Positions 42,286-50,345 of a stretch of 64,000 nt of DNA are shown piece by piece. Under the pieces are notes generated by a model, which was given only the letters and a program-made list of their open reading frames with translations, did not search any database and had not been told where the DNA came from. The DNA lies in assembly GCA_964529175.1 (NCBI GenBank), contig CAZGVO010000008.1:1-64000 (forward strand), written 5' to 3'. This DNA comes from JAAFJM01 sp964529175. GTDB lineage: Bacteria; Bacteroidota; Bacteroidia; UKL13-3. Each line of letters begins with the position of its first letter. Position 1 is the stretch's first letter. Made by a program: the position numbers and the translations under genes.

Positions 42286-43986
42286 ATGAAAAACTTTAAA
42301 TTATTCAAGGTTAATTTTAAAATGGCATTGCTAGCTGCTAGCATGTTTATTTTAAACAAAACCGAAGCGCAAAAATGGGGCGATTATACTTTGATAGCAC
42401 CAACAGGAACTACTACTGCTTATTTATTAGATACCACAGGTGCTACCTATCATACTTGGACTTTAACAGGTGCAACTACTTACACTTGCCATATGTTGCC
42501 AGGTGGAACTTTAGTAAGATCGGTAACTAAATCGGGTAATTCATTTACTGGTGGTCCAATTAGTGGTCAGGTGCAAAAAGTAGATTGGGATGGTAATATT
42601 CTATGGAACTATGTTTATTCAACAACTACTTATTGCAGTCATCACGATATATGCCCAATGCTAAATGGAAACGTATTATTAATTGCTTACGAATCGAAAA
42701 CTGCTGCCGAAGCTACTGCTGCTGGAAGTACTAAAAGTATTGTAATGTGGCCTGATAAAATTGTAGAAATTAAACCTACAGGTGCTACTACTGGCGATGT
42801 GGTTTGGGAATGGCATGCTTGGGATCATTTGGTACAAAATGTTGATTCTACAAAAGCAAATTACAAAAGTTCAATTATTGGTAATCCGCAATTGTTAAAT
42901 ATTAACTATAGCACTGCTAAAGATTGGATGCACATGAACGGAGTTGATTATAATGAAGAGTTAGACCAAATTGCTTTTAGCTCACATAATTTAAATGAAA
43001 TTTATGTAATTGACCATAGCACAACAACTGCCGAAGCTGCCGGACATACAGGTGGCAAGTATGGAAAAGGAGGCGATTTTTTATACCGTTGGGGAAATCC
43101 TGCCGCTTATGGAGCCACTGGAACTAAAATTTTAAGTGTAGTGCACGATGCTCATTGGGTTCCTGATGGTTGCCCTAAAGCGGGTTATTTGGTAGGTTTT
43201 AATAATCAAGGTGTTTCTACATCAAAATCTGCCGTAGATTTAGTTTCACCACCATACACTAGTAGTTTTGGTTACACTTTAAATCCTGGCGAAGCTGTTA
43301 GTCCTGCTACCTATACTTGGCGCCATGCTGCTAATGGATATACCAGCAATGAAGGTGGTTCTCAGCAATTACCTAATGGAAATATGATAGTTTGTATTGC
43401 TAAATCAGGTATTGTGTATGAAATTGATTCAAACCAAACAGTGTTATGGACTAAAACCATAAGCGGAGGAGTAGCACAAGCTTCGCGATATAGTAAATGT
43501 TACACTGCAGGAACTTTAGCAACTACACCAACAATAACCAATAACAATAATACATTAACCTCAAGCAGTGCAAATTCTTACCAATGGTATAAAAATGGAT
43601 TGAAAATTGACGGTCAAACTTCGGCTACATTTACTCCCACAGAATCAGCTTTTTATCAAGTACAAGTAACTGATAATAATGGATGTGAATCAAAAATTTC
43701 GAAACGATTTATTTTTTCAACAACAGGTGGTGGCACTTCGGTAGAAACAGTTAAAACATCAACCTTTAAAATTTATCCAAACCCTACCGAAGGTATAGTT
43801 AATTTAGATGTTACCAATACTTCAAAATACGAAGTTATGTTGTTTGATTTATCAGGTAAAATGTTATTCAATACAGCTAATGTATCTCAAATTGATTTGT
43901 CAAATGTGCAAAGTGGTATTTATTTCATTACCATAATAACCGATAACGGAAGTAAATTAACTCAAAAAATAGTTTTATCTAAATAA
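42286..43986 (+). CDS. Second arylsulfotransferase-like exoprotein with T9SS domain
   Basis: This 566-residue protein is a close paralogue of the preceding one over the propeller domain: the same HHDICPM, WEWHAWDHLVQN, DWMHMNGVDYNEELDQI, HNLNEIYVIDHS and VVHDAHWVP motifs recur. It lacks the BACON repeats. Instead it has one Ig-like domain (about 410-475, NSYQWYKNGLKI) and a type-A sorting domain (FKIYPNPTEGIVNLD). The signal peptide ends near TEAQ. The gap to the first copy is 8 bp, consistent with tandem duplication followed by loss or gain of C-terminal domains. Confidence 0.82.
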   Translation: MKNFKLFKVNFKMALLAASMFILNKTEAQKWGDYTLIAPTGTTTAYLLDTTGATYHTWTLTGATTYTCHMLPGGTLVRSVTKSGNSFTGGPISGQVQKVDWDGNILWNYVYSTTTYCSHHDICPMLNGNVLLIAYESKTAAEATAAGSTKSIVMWPDKIVEIKPTGATTGDVVWEWHAWDHLVQNVDSTKANYKSSIIGNPQLLNINYSTAKDWMHMNGVDYNEELDQIAFSSHNLNEIYVIDHSTTTAEAAGHTGGKYGKGGDFLYRWGNPAAYGATGTKILSVVHDAHWVPDGCPKAGYLVGFNNQGVSTSKSAVDLVSPPYTSSFGYTLNPGEAVSPATYTWRHAANGYTSNEGGSQQLPNGNMIVCIAKSGIVYEIDSNQTVLWTKTISGGVAQASRYSKCYTAGTLATTPTITNNNNTLTSSSANSYQWYKNGLKIDGQTSATFTPTESAFYQVQVTDNNGCESKISKRFIFSTTGGGTSVETVKTSTFKIYPNPTEGIVNLDVTNTSKYEVMLFDLSGKMLFNTANVSQIDLSNVQSGIYFITIITDNGSKLTQKIVLSK

Positions 43987-43997
43987 AAAATAACCTT

Positions 43998-45002
43998 ATG
44001 AAAAAGAATTTATTAGTAATAGCATTGTTATTAACTGTTAGTTTGGTTCAAGCCAAAAAAGTAAAATTTTCGGTTGATATGACAGGCCAAACAATTAGTT
44101 CAGCAGGCATACACTTAACAGGCGATATGCAGGATGAAGCAGGTTTTCCGGCAGATTGGGAGCCAAATACCATTAAATTAACACAAGAAGGAACATCAAA
44201 TATTTACAGCGTTGTTTTAGATATTCCAGCTTTTAGAAAATATGAATTTAAATATTTAAATGGCGATTTATCGTACGAAGTAGAGTTTGTGCCTGAAGAA
44301 TCGAGGGTTGGATATGACTTTAATGATAACCGTTGGATTTATATTGATTCATTGAGTAATGATACCCAAATTTTGGCTCCACTTTTATTTGGAGGGAATG
44401 CACCTGCTGGCAAAAAATTAGTTCGCTTTAGGATTAATTTAAAAAGTGAAGCTTCAATAAGTACAAATGGAGTTCATGTAGCATCAACTTTAAATGGCTT
44501 TAATTATGCAAATGTGCGTATGTATAGCTTTAATGGAAATGTGTTTGAATACCATGGTTATACTGATTCAAACACCACTGTTGAGTATAAATATGTTAAC
44601 GGTAATGCTTTGGCTAACGCTGAAACGGTGCCAACTGCATGCGCTTCAAATAGCAACAGATCTATTTTAGTTACCAACGATGTAATTTTAGATAGTATTT
44701 GTTATTCATCGTGCGAGGCTTGTATAACAGGCGGTACAGGCATTGCTAATATTGTTGACTCAAAATCAGAGTTAGTGGTTTATCCAAATCCGGCTACTAA
44801 CCAAGTAGAGATTAGTTATTCTGGAACTATTAATCAAATAGTTGTAGCTGATATAACGGGGAAGGAAGTAAAAAATGTTTATTATAACAACTTGAAAAAC
44901 AGCATATTACTTAATGTGGCTGATTTGCAATCAGGTATGTATATTGTTTCTATTAAATCGTGTAACCAAGTAGTTGCTAAAAAAATTGCTGTGCAAAACT
45001 AG
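43998..45002 (+). CDS. Secreted protein with two starch-binding-like (CBM20/E-set) domains and T9SS domain
   Basis: This 334-residue protein has a signal peptide MKKNLLVIALLLTVSLVQA. Two similar beta-sandwich domains follow (about 20-130 and 135-250). Each begins KVKFSVDMTGQTISSAGIHL or VRFRINLKSEASISTNGVHV and contains an EFKYLNGD or EYKYVNGN motif, as in starch-binding or AMPK-type E-set domains. The end is a type-A sorting domain (LVVYPNPATNQVEISY). It may bind glycans or help fold partners on the surface. It lies between ASST-like genes and CotH. Confidence 0.75.
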   Translation: MKKNLLVIALLLTVSLVQAKKVKFSVDMTGQTISSAGIHLTGDMQDEAGFPADWEPNTIKLTQEGTSNIYSVVLDIPAFRKYEFKYLNGDLSYEVEFVPEESRVGYDFNDNRWIYIDSLSNDTQILAPLLFGGNAPAGKKLVRFRINLKSEASISTNGVHVASTLNGFNYANVRMYSFNGNVFEYHGYTDSNTTVEYKYVNGNALANAETVPTACASNSNRSILVTNDVILDSICYSSCEACITGGTGIANIVDSKSELVVYPNPATNQVEISYSGTINQIVVADITGKEVKNVYYNNLKNSILLNVADLQSGMYIVSIKSCNQVVAKKIAVQN

Positions 45003-45006
45003 CCTA

Positions 45007-47325
45007 ATGAAAACTGTAAAATATATAATCCTATTTATTTTGATTTTGCCAATGGCAAATTTGTTAAAGGCGCAAAGTACTTTTTACAATGTAAATGCTA
45101 TTCAAAAAATTGAGTTGCAATTTGCTCAAGCAGATTGGGATTATATATTAGATACAGCTAATTTAAGTGGTGGCGATAGGTATGTTTTTGCTGAATGGGT
45201 TAAAATAAATGGGGTGTTAATTGACAGTGTTGGCGTAAAATACAAAGGCAATAGTTCATACGATTCTGCTTACAAAAAAAATCCATTGCATATAGCTTTA
45301 GACGAATTTAAAGACAATAATTACCAAGGTTATACTGATATAAAATTAAGTAATGCTTATGCTGATCCTTCTATGATAAGAGAGGTATTGTCATATCATA
45401 TTTTGGGCAATTATATGGATTGTCCTAAAGCTAATTTTGTGCAGTTATATATAAATGGAAAACACATTGGTGTATATAGTAATGACGAAAGCATTAATAA
45501 AAAGTTTTGTGCAGCTAAGTTTGGTTCATCAGGCAATACTTTTGTAAAATGTAATCCAACTATTTTGCCAACACCTGCTATAAAATCAAACCTTAAATAC
45601 ATTAATGCAGATAGCAATAGTTACTATAATTATTATGAACTGAAATCGAAAAAAGGTTGGAACGATTTGGTGAAACTTTGTGACACCATAAGTAATTATG
45701 CTACCAATATTGAAAACAATGTTGATATGGATAGAGCCATTTGGATGCTTGCTTTCAATAATGTTTTTGTAAATTTAGATTCTTATTCAGGTGCATTTAG
45801 CCAAAATTATTATTTGTATAAAGATAATAATAACAGGTTTTTACCGATAGTTTGGGATTTAAACATGTCGTTTGGTGCGTTTCCATTTGTAGGTAATTTA
45901 AATACCAGTATGGGCACACTATCTGTAACTAACATGCAACAGTTATCGCCTACCATTCATGCTACTGATGCTTATTGGCCTTTAATTAATGCAGTAATGA
46001 ATAATGCTGTTTATAAACGCAAATATGTGGCTCATATGCGTAGTATTTTAAATGAATTTTTTGCCAATAATGCTTATGTTACTTTGGCAAATCAAATGCA
46101 AGCATTAATTGATACAGCAGTTTTAGCCGATTCTAATAAGTTCTTTTCTTACAGCCAATTTCAAAATGGTTTAACAACTAATTCGGTATTTGGTACTTAT
46201 TTAGTTCCTGGAATATCAAATTTAATGACAACTAGAACAACTTATTTAAAATCACTAGCCGATTTTACAGCCATTCCGCCTAATATAAGTAATGTTACTG
46301 CTAATACTAGCACTCCAGTTTTAAACACAACAATAAGTGTTACTGCAACTGTGAGCAATGCTACTTCATCTTCTGTAAGTTTTTATTATCGTTTTAGTAA
46401 ATTTAAACGCTTTACCGAAGTAAAAATGTATGATGACGGTTTGCATAATGATGGTGCTGCAAGCGATAATGTATTTGGTGTTAATGTAAGTTTTACTTCG
46501 GCTACTATGCAGTATTATATTTATGCTGAAAATACATTGGCAGGAATATTTGCTCCAGAACGAGCTGAACATGAGTTTTATACATTGAGTATTCCCAATT
46601 CTAATGTTCAAAAAGGCGATTTAGTTATCAATGAATTTTTGGCTAAAAATAACAAAAGCGATATCAATGAATATGGTTTAAACGAAGATTGGATTGAATT
46701 ATACAATACCACAGATAGCGTGTTAGATTTAACTGATGTTTTTATTTCGGATGATGTAACAAGCCCTCAACAGTTTGTGCTTCCAGTTGGTACTATTATT
46801 CAACCTAAATCGTATTTAATTATTTGGGCTGATGAGTTTGATAGAACTACTTCAAGGTATGTTCATACCAATTTTAAACTTTCGGGCGAAGGTGGAAGTG
46901 TGGCATTGAGTAATTCATCATTGGTACTTTTAGATAGTGTTTCGTATGGCGCACAAACTGATGATATTTCTTATGGAAGATGCCCTAACGGAACAGGAAA
47001 TTTTACTACCATTAATATTCCTACATTTAAAGAAAGCAATGTTTATTGTGCGTTAGGTGTAAATAATAGTTTAGTTGAAAATGCTAATAAAATTAAAGTT
47101 TTTCCTAACCCTGCAAGTAATCATTTAACCATTTTACAATCAAAAAATGAGGGAGAAATAGTATTGATTTATAATATGATGGGAGAAAAATTATTAGAAA
47201 AAACCTTTGTTAATAATAGTGCTGATATTGATTTAGATGGCTATTCAAATGGAGCTTATTTTTATGTGGTAAAAAGCAAAAATCAACTAACCGAACTAAA
47301 GGGTAAGTTTATAATAATTAAATAA
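45007..47325 (+). CDS. CotH-like kinase with lamin-tail and T9SS domains
   Basis: I choose the ATG at 45007 (MKTVKYIILFILILPM), which starts a clean signal peptide. An upstream in-frame ATG would overlap the previous gene by 29 bp. The protein has 772 residues. The CotH domain (about 25-420) shows VKYKGNSSYD, YADPSMIREVLSYHIL, NGKHIGVYSNDESINKKF and the metal-binding WDLNMSFG. CotH proteins are atypical kinases that phosphorylate spore-coat or surface proteins. A lamin-tail domain (about 540-670, VINEFLAKN...DWIELYN) and a type-A sorting domain (KVFPNPASNHLTIL) follow. Likely substrates are neighbouring exoproteins, by inference. Confidence 0.85.
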   Translation: MKTVKYIILFILILPMANLLKAQSTFYNVNAIQKIELQFAQADWDYILDTANLSGGDRYVFAEWVKINGVLIDSVGVKYKGNSSYDSAYKKNPLHIALDEFKDNNYQGYTDIKLSNAYADPSMIREVLSYHILGNYMDCPKANFVQLYINGKHIGVYSNDESINKKFCAAKFGSSGNTFVKCNPTILPTPAIKSNLKYINADSNSYYNYYELKSKKGWNDLVKLCDTISNYATNIENNVDMDRAIWMLAFNNVFVNLDSYSGAFSQNYYLYKDNNNRFLPIVWDLNMSFGAFPFVGNLNTSMGTLSVTNMQQLSPTIHATDAYWPLINAVMNNAVYKRKYVAHMRSILNEFFANNAYVTLANQMQALIDTAVLADSNKFFSYSQFQNGLTTNSVFGTYLVPGISNLMTTRTTYLKSLADFTAIPPNISNVTANTSTPVLNTTISVTATVSNATSSSVSFYYRFSKFKRFTEVKMYDDGLHNDGAASDNVFGVNVSFTSATMQYYIYAENTLAGIFAPERAEHEFYTLSIPNSNVQKGDLVINEFLAKNNKSDINEYGLNEDWIELYNTTDSVLDLTDVFISDDVTSPQQFVLPVGTIIQPKSYLIIWADEFDRTTSRYVHTNFKLSGEGGSVALSNSSLVLLDSVSYGAQTDDISYGRCPNGTGNFTTINIPTFKESNVYCALGVNNSLVENANKIKVFPNPASNHLTILQSKNEGEIVLIYNMMGEKLLEKTFVNNSADIDLDGYSNGAYFYVVKSKNQLTELKGKFIIIK

Positions 47326-47333
47326 TTGAAAGT

Positions 47334-47735
47334 ATGAAAATAATTAAAAATATAACATTAGCTGTATTCATTATTGCAGCATTTGGAGCTTGTAAAAAAA
47401 CAGCAGGCGAGGGGGGAAGTTCAAAAATAACAGGAACAGTTTGGTTACAAAACTGGAATAGCACTTATACTGTTTTAGAAGGCGAATATCCAGCTACTGA
47501 CCAAGATGTGTATATCATTTATGGCGATCATGTTAGCTACGATGATAAAGTAAAAACCAATTACAATGGTCAATACGAGTTTAGGTATTTACGCGAAGGC
47601 AATTATAAAATTTATGTTTTCTCTAAAGATAATACCCTACAATCTCCATCAGGCGAAATGGCAGTAATTAAAGATGTAAAAATTACCGATACCGACCAAA
47701 CTGTTAAGGTAGATACTATAACTATTTATAAATAA
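47334..47735 (+). CDS. Lipoprotein with carboxypeptidase-regulatory-like domain
   Basis: The product has 133 residues. The lipobox FGACKK gives a lipidated cysteine near position 20. The mature part has the pattern of a carboxypeptidase-D regulatory or transthyretin-like fold: VKTNYNGQYEFRYLREGNYKIYVFSKD. Such domains are found in many surface lipoproteins of Bacteroidota. It sits 8 bp after CotH and before a small secreted gene in the operon. Confidence 0.72.
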   Translation: MKIIKNITLAVFIIAAFGACKKTAGEGGSSKITGTVWLQNWNSTYTVLEGEYPATDQDVYIIYGDHVSYDDKVKTNYNGQYEFRYLREGNYKIYVFSKDNTLQSPSGEMAVIKDVKITDTDQTVKVDTITIYK

Positions 47736-47739
47736 AGAT

Positions 47740-48237
47740 ATGGATATTTTAAATAAAAAAATGTTTTGTAAATTATTGATTTTCTTTTTTTTACTATTTC
47801 CTTTTGTGAGTGAAGCACAAAGCAAAAAAGATGTAAAAAAGAACAGAATTAAGGTGGTTGTTACTACTGAAACCGAAAATGGTAAAACCATTAACGATTC
47901 TAAATCGATTTACGATAAAAATGGTTTGTTAATTGAAGAAACCAGTTATAACAAAGAGGGAAATATTAAGACCATTCATAAGTACATTTACAATAAAGAA
48001 GGTGATGTAATTGAAGAAAATGAATACGATGCAAAGAATGTTTTAAAAGAAAAACGTATTGTAAAATATGATGGTTTTGGCGAAAAGATTGAGGAGCTGT
48101 ATTATGATGCTGCACAAAAATTAATTAAACGACATGCTTATTTTTATGATAGCAAATCGCTTAAAGTAGAAAAGAAAACTTTTGATGCTAATAACAAGCT
48201 TATTTCGGTAAAAAAATACACTTACGAATTTTATTAA
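47740..48237 (+). CDS. Small secreted protein with YwqK-like tyrosine repeats
   Basis: The product has 165 residues. The signal peptide follows a short N-terminal extension (MDILNKKMFCKLLIFFFLLFP, cut near SEAQ); the second Met (M8) may be the true start. The mature part is a string of short beta units such as KSIYDKNGLLIEETSYNKEG, NKEGDVIEENEYDAKN and KYDGFGEKIEELYYDA, like RHS/YwqK-type repeats. Its stop overlaps the next start by 1 bp (TAATG). Role unknown, but its place in the CotH-VTC operon suggests a surface function. Confidence 0.62.
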   Translation: MDILNKKMFCKLLIFFFLLFPFVSEAQSKKDVKKNRIKVVVTTETENGKTINDSKSIYDKNGLLIEETSYNKEGNIKTIHKYIYNKEGDVIEENEYDAKNVLKEKRIVKYDGFGEKIEELYYDAAQKLIKRHAYFYDSKSLKVEKKTFDANNKLISVKKYTYEFY

Positions 48238-48989
48238 TGAATAAAATTTTAGAAAAACTGAATGGTTTTGAACCAACTACTTTAGCTCAAATGGATGCGG
48301 TAAAGTTAATGAACAGAACAGATAGAAAATTCTGTTTTCATATAGATACTTTTACTGATTTATTAAGTTATTTAAGCCAATATTATTATGTATTGGAGGT
48401 GGAAGGTGCGCGCATAAGTAGATACAAATCATTGTATTACGACACTGCTGCTTTTGATCTGTACCATTTGCATCAATGTGGTAAAATGAATAGGGTAAAG
48501 GTGAGGCATAGAACTTATGTAGAAAGTAAAATTGGTTTTTTAGAATTAAAGATAAAAAACAATAAGGGTAGAACCGATAAATCAAGGATTTTACATAATG
48601 AAATAATTACCAATTTTGAAAATAAAACACAGCATTTTATAGAAAAGAAAACACCTTTAAATGCAGCGTTATTGGTTCCTAAAATTTGGGTAAATTATAG
48701 CAGAATTACTTTTGTAAATAAGCATTACCCTGAAAGGTTAACCATTGATTTAAACCTAGAATTTGATAATTACCAAACTAATATTAAATACAGCAATGTA
48801 GTAATTGCAGAGCTAAAACAAGATAAAAAAGCCCATTCGCCAATGGTTGATTTAATGAAAAAACAACATATACGCGAAGGTTCAATAAGTAAATATGCTA
48901 TGGGAGTGGCTTTATGTTGGCCTACCATTAAACAAAATAATTTTAAAACTAAACTTAAATCAATTTATAAATTAGAAAATGGCAAATAA
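48237..48989 (+). CDS. VTC-domain protein (polyphosphate-polymerase-like)
   Basis: This 250-residue cytoplasmic protein has the VTC/CYTH-type tunnel motifs: NRTDRKFCFHID, SLYYDTAAFDLYHLH, NRVKVRHRTY, GFLELKIKNNKGRTDKSR and VVIAELKQDKKAHSPM. Basic and acidic residues alternate along these strands, as in polyphosphate polymerase Vtc4. Bacterial VTC proteins often sit next to CotH and DUF4956 genes, as here. It may make polyphosphate or another phosphate polymer used by the CotH system. That link is inference from repeated gene neighbourhoods in general knowledge. Confidence 0.82.
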   Translation: MNKILEKLNGFEPTTLAQMDAVKLMNRTDRKFCFHIDTFTDLLSYLSQYYYVLEVEGARISRYKSLYYDTAAFDLYHLHQCGKMNRVKVRHRTYVESKIGFLELKIKNNKGRTDKSRILHNEIITNFENKTQHFIEKKTPLNAALLVPKIWVNYSRITFVNKHYPERLTIDLNLEFDNYQTNIKYSNVVIAELKQDKKAHSPMVDLMKKQHIREGSISKYAMGVALCWPTIKQNNFKTKLKSIYKLENGK

Positions 48990-49632
48990 TATGTTATTAC
49001 AAGTTGCAAATGAATTGGCTACGCAAGCAAGTGGAATGGATGCTTTGCTTAAAGTAACTGGTAAGTTTGGATATAGATTTTTAATCAATTTTGTATCGGT
49101 TTTTATATTGATTAGATTGGTTTATTACCCAATTTATAAAAGTAGAGAACTGTTTTTTACCTATTTTATATTCAATACCATTATTTTCTTAATTTGTTTT
49201 TTGCTTAATAAGGTAGAGTTAAGCATGGGCGCGGCTTTTGGGCTTTTTGCTGTATTTAGCATGTTGCGTTATAGAACCGAAGATATCAGTCAAAAAGATA
49301 TGACTTATTTGTTTTTATGTATTTCAATGGGACTAATTGCTGCGGTTACCAAAATTAAAGATGCTAGCGATGAATATGAATATTTGTTTTTAGGATTGTT
49401 AAATTTTGTTTTGATTTTGGTTACCTACCTTATTGATGGTAAGTTATTCTTAAAATCAGAAATAGTTAAAACCATTTATTACGATAATATAGAGCTTATA
49501 AAAGCTGATAAACAAGAGGAGTTAAAAGCTGATATAGAGTTAAGAACAGGTATTAAAGCACATAAAATTTTTGTTCAAAAAATTGATTTTTTAAGAGACA
49601 TGGCCACTTTAAAAGTGTATTTTTATGAGTAA
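48979..49632 (+). CDS. DUF4956 membrane protein
   Basis: This 217-residue integral membrane protein has four or five hydrophobic helices: about 31-47 (FLINFVSVFILIRLVYY), 56-72 (FFTYFIFNTIIFLICFL), 80-93, 102-118 and 130-150. The characteristic GAAFGLFAVFSMLRYRTEDI loop and the cytoplasmic tail with KAHKIFVQKIDFLRDMATLKV identify DUF4956. It overlaps the VTC gene by 11 bp and DUF2490 by 8 bp. A second ATG at 48991 is possible. It likely works with the VTC protein at the membrane. Confidence 0.85.
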   Translation: MANNMLLQVANELATQASGMDALLKVTGKFGYRFLINFVSVFILIRLVYYPIYKSRELFFTYFIFNTIIFLICFLLNKVELSMGAAFGLFAVFSMLRYRTEDISQKDMTYLFLCISMGLIAAVTKIKDASDEYEYLFLGLLNFVLILVTYLIDGKLFLKSEIVKTIYYDNIELIKADKQEELKADIELRTGIKAHKIFVQKIDFLRDMATLKVYFYE

Positions 49633-50320
49633 ATATTTGAACATAAAATACTGTTGCATGGCATTTATAATGTTATTTTTGGTAAATGATATTAATGCCC
49701 AAACTGAGTATGAGGACGATGCTGCGGTTTGGATAAATATTTATTTAGAAAAGAAAATAAATAAAAATTGGGATATTCATTTAAATCAGCAAAATAGGTT
49801 TAATGAAAATGTAAAAAACTATGGAATGGGTTATGCTGATTTTGGTTTAACTTATTCATTTAATAAAAATGTAAAAATATTAGGTGACTATGTATTTGTT
49901 CAAAGACGCGTTTTAGATGGAACTTACAGTACACGTCATCAGTTTTATACAGCTTTGGTATTAAAAAAAGAGTTGCGTAAATGGAGTTTTATTTATAGAA
50001 ATATGCTTCAAATACAGGTGAAAGATGTTTATACTAGCGAGGATGGCGCAGTTCCTGAATATTACGAAAGAAACAAACTAACAATAAAGTATAAAATGAA
50101 TAAGTACTTTACATTTTATACTGCCGAAGAATTGTATTTGCCTTTTTATCAAGTCCGAAATAAAGGCTTAGATAGATCAAGAACTTTTGTTGGATTTTTT
50201 TACAATTTAAGTAAGCATACCAATATTGAATTATATATGCTTTATCAGCATCAGCTAAATGCTTTTAATGCTACTAATAGAGATTATATTTACGGTTTAG
50301 GATTTTCGCAAGAATTTTAA
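49625..50320 (+). CDS. DUF2490 outer-membrane-like protein
   Basis: This 231-residue protein has a signal peptide ending near INAQ (about 26). The mature part has amphipathic strands with DIHLNQQNRFNENVKN, NVKILGDYVFVQRRVLDG, TRHQFYTALVLKKEL and FTFYTAEELYLPF, as in DUF2490 barrel proteins. Function of the family is unknown. It overlaps DUF4956 and ends the CotH/VTC block. Confidence 0.78.
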   Translation: MSKYLNIKYCCMAFIMLFLVNDINAQTEYEDDAAVWINIYLEKKINKNWDIHLNQQNRFNENVKNYGMGYADFGLTYSFNKNVKILGDYVFVQRRVLDGTYSTRHQFYTALVLKKELRKWSFIYRNMLQIQVKDVYTSEDGAVPEYYERNKLTIKYKMNKYFTFYTAEELYLPFYQVRNKGLDRSRTFVGFFYNLSKHTNIELYMLYQHQLNAFNATNRDYIYGLGFSQEF

Positions 50321-50345
50321 ATTATTATTTTAAAACAAGTTTATT

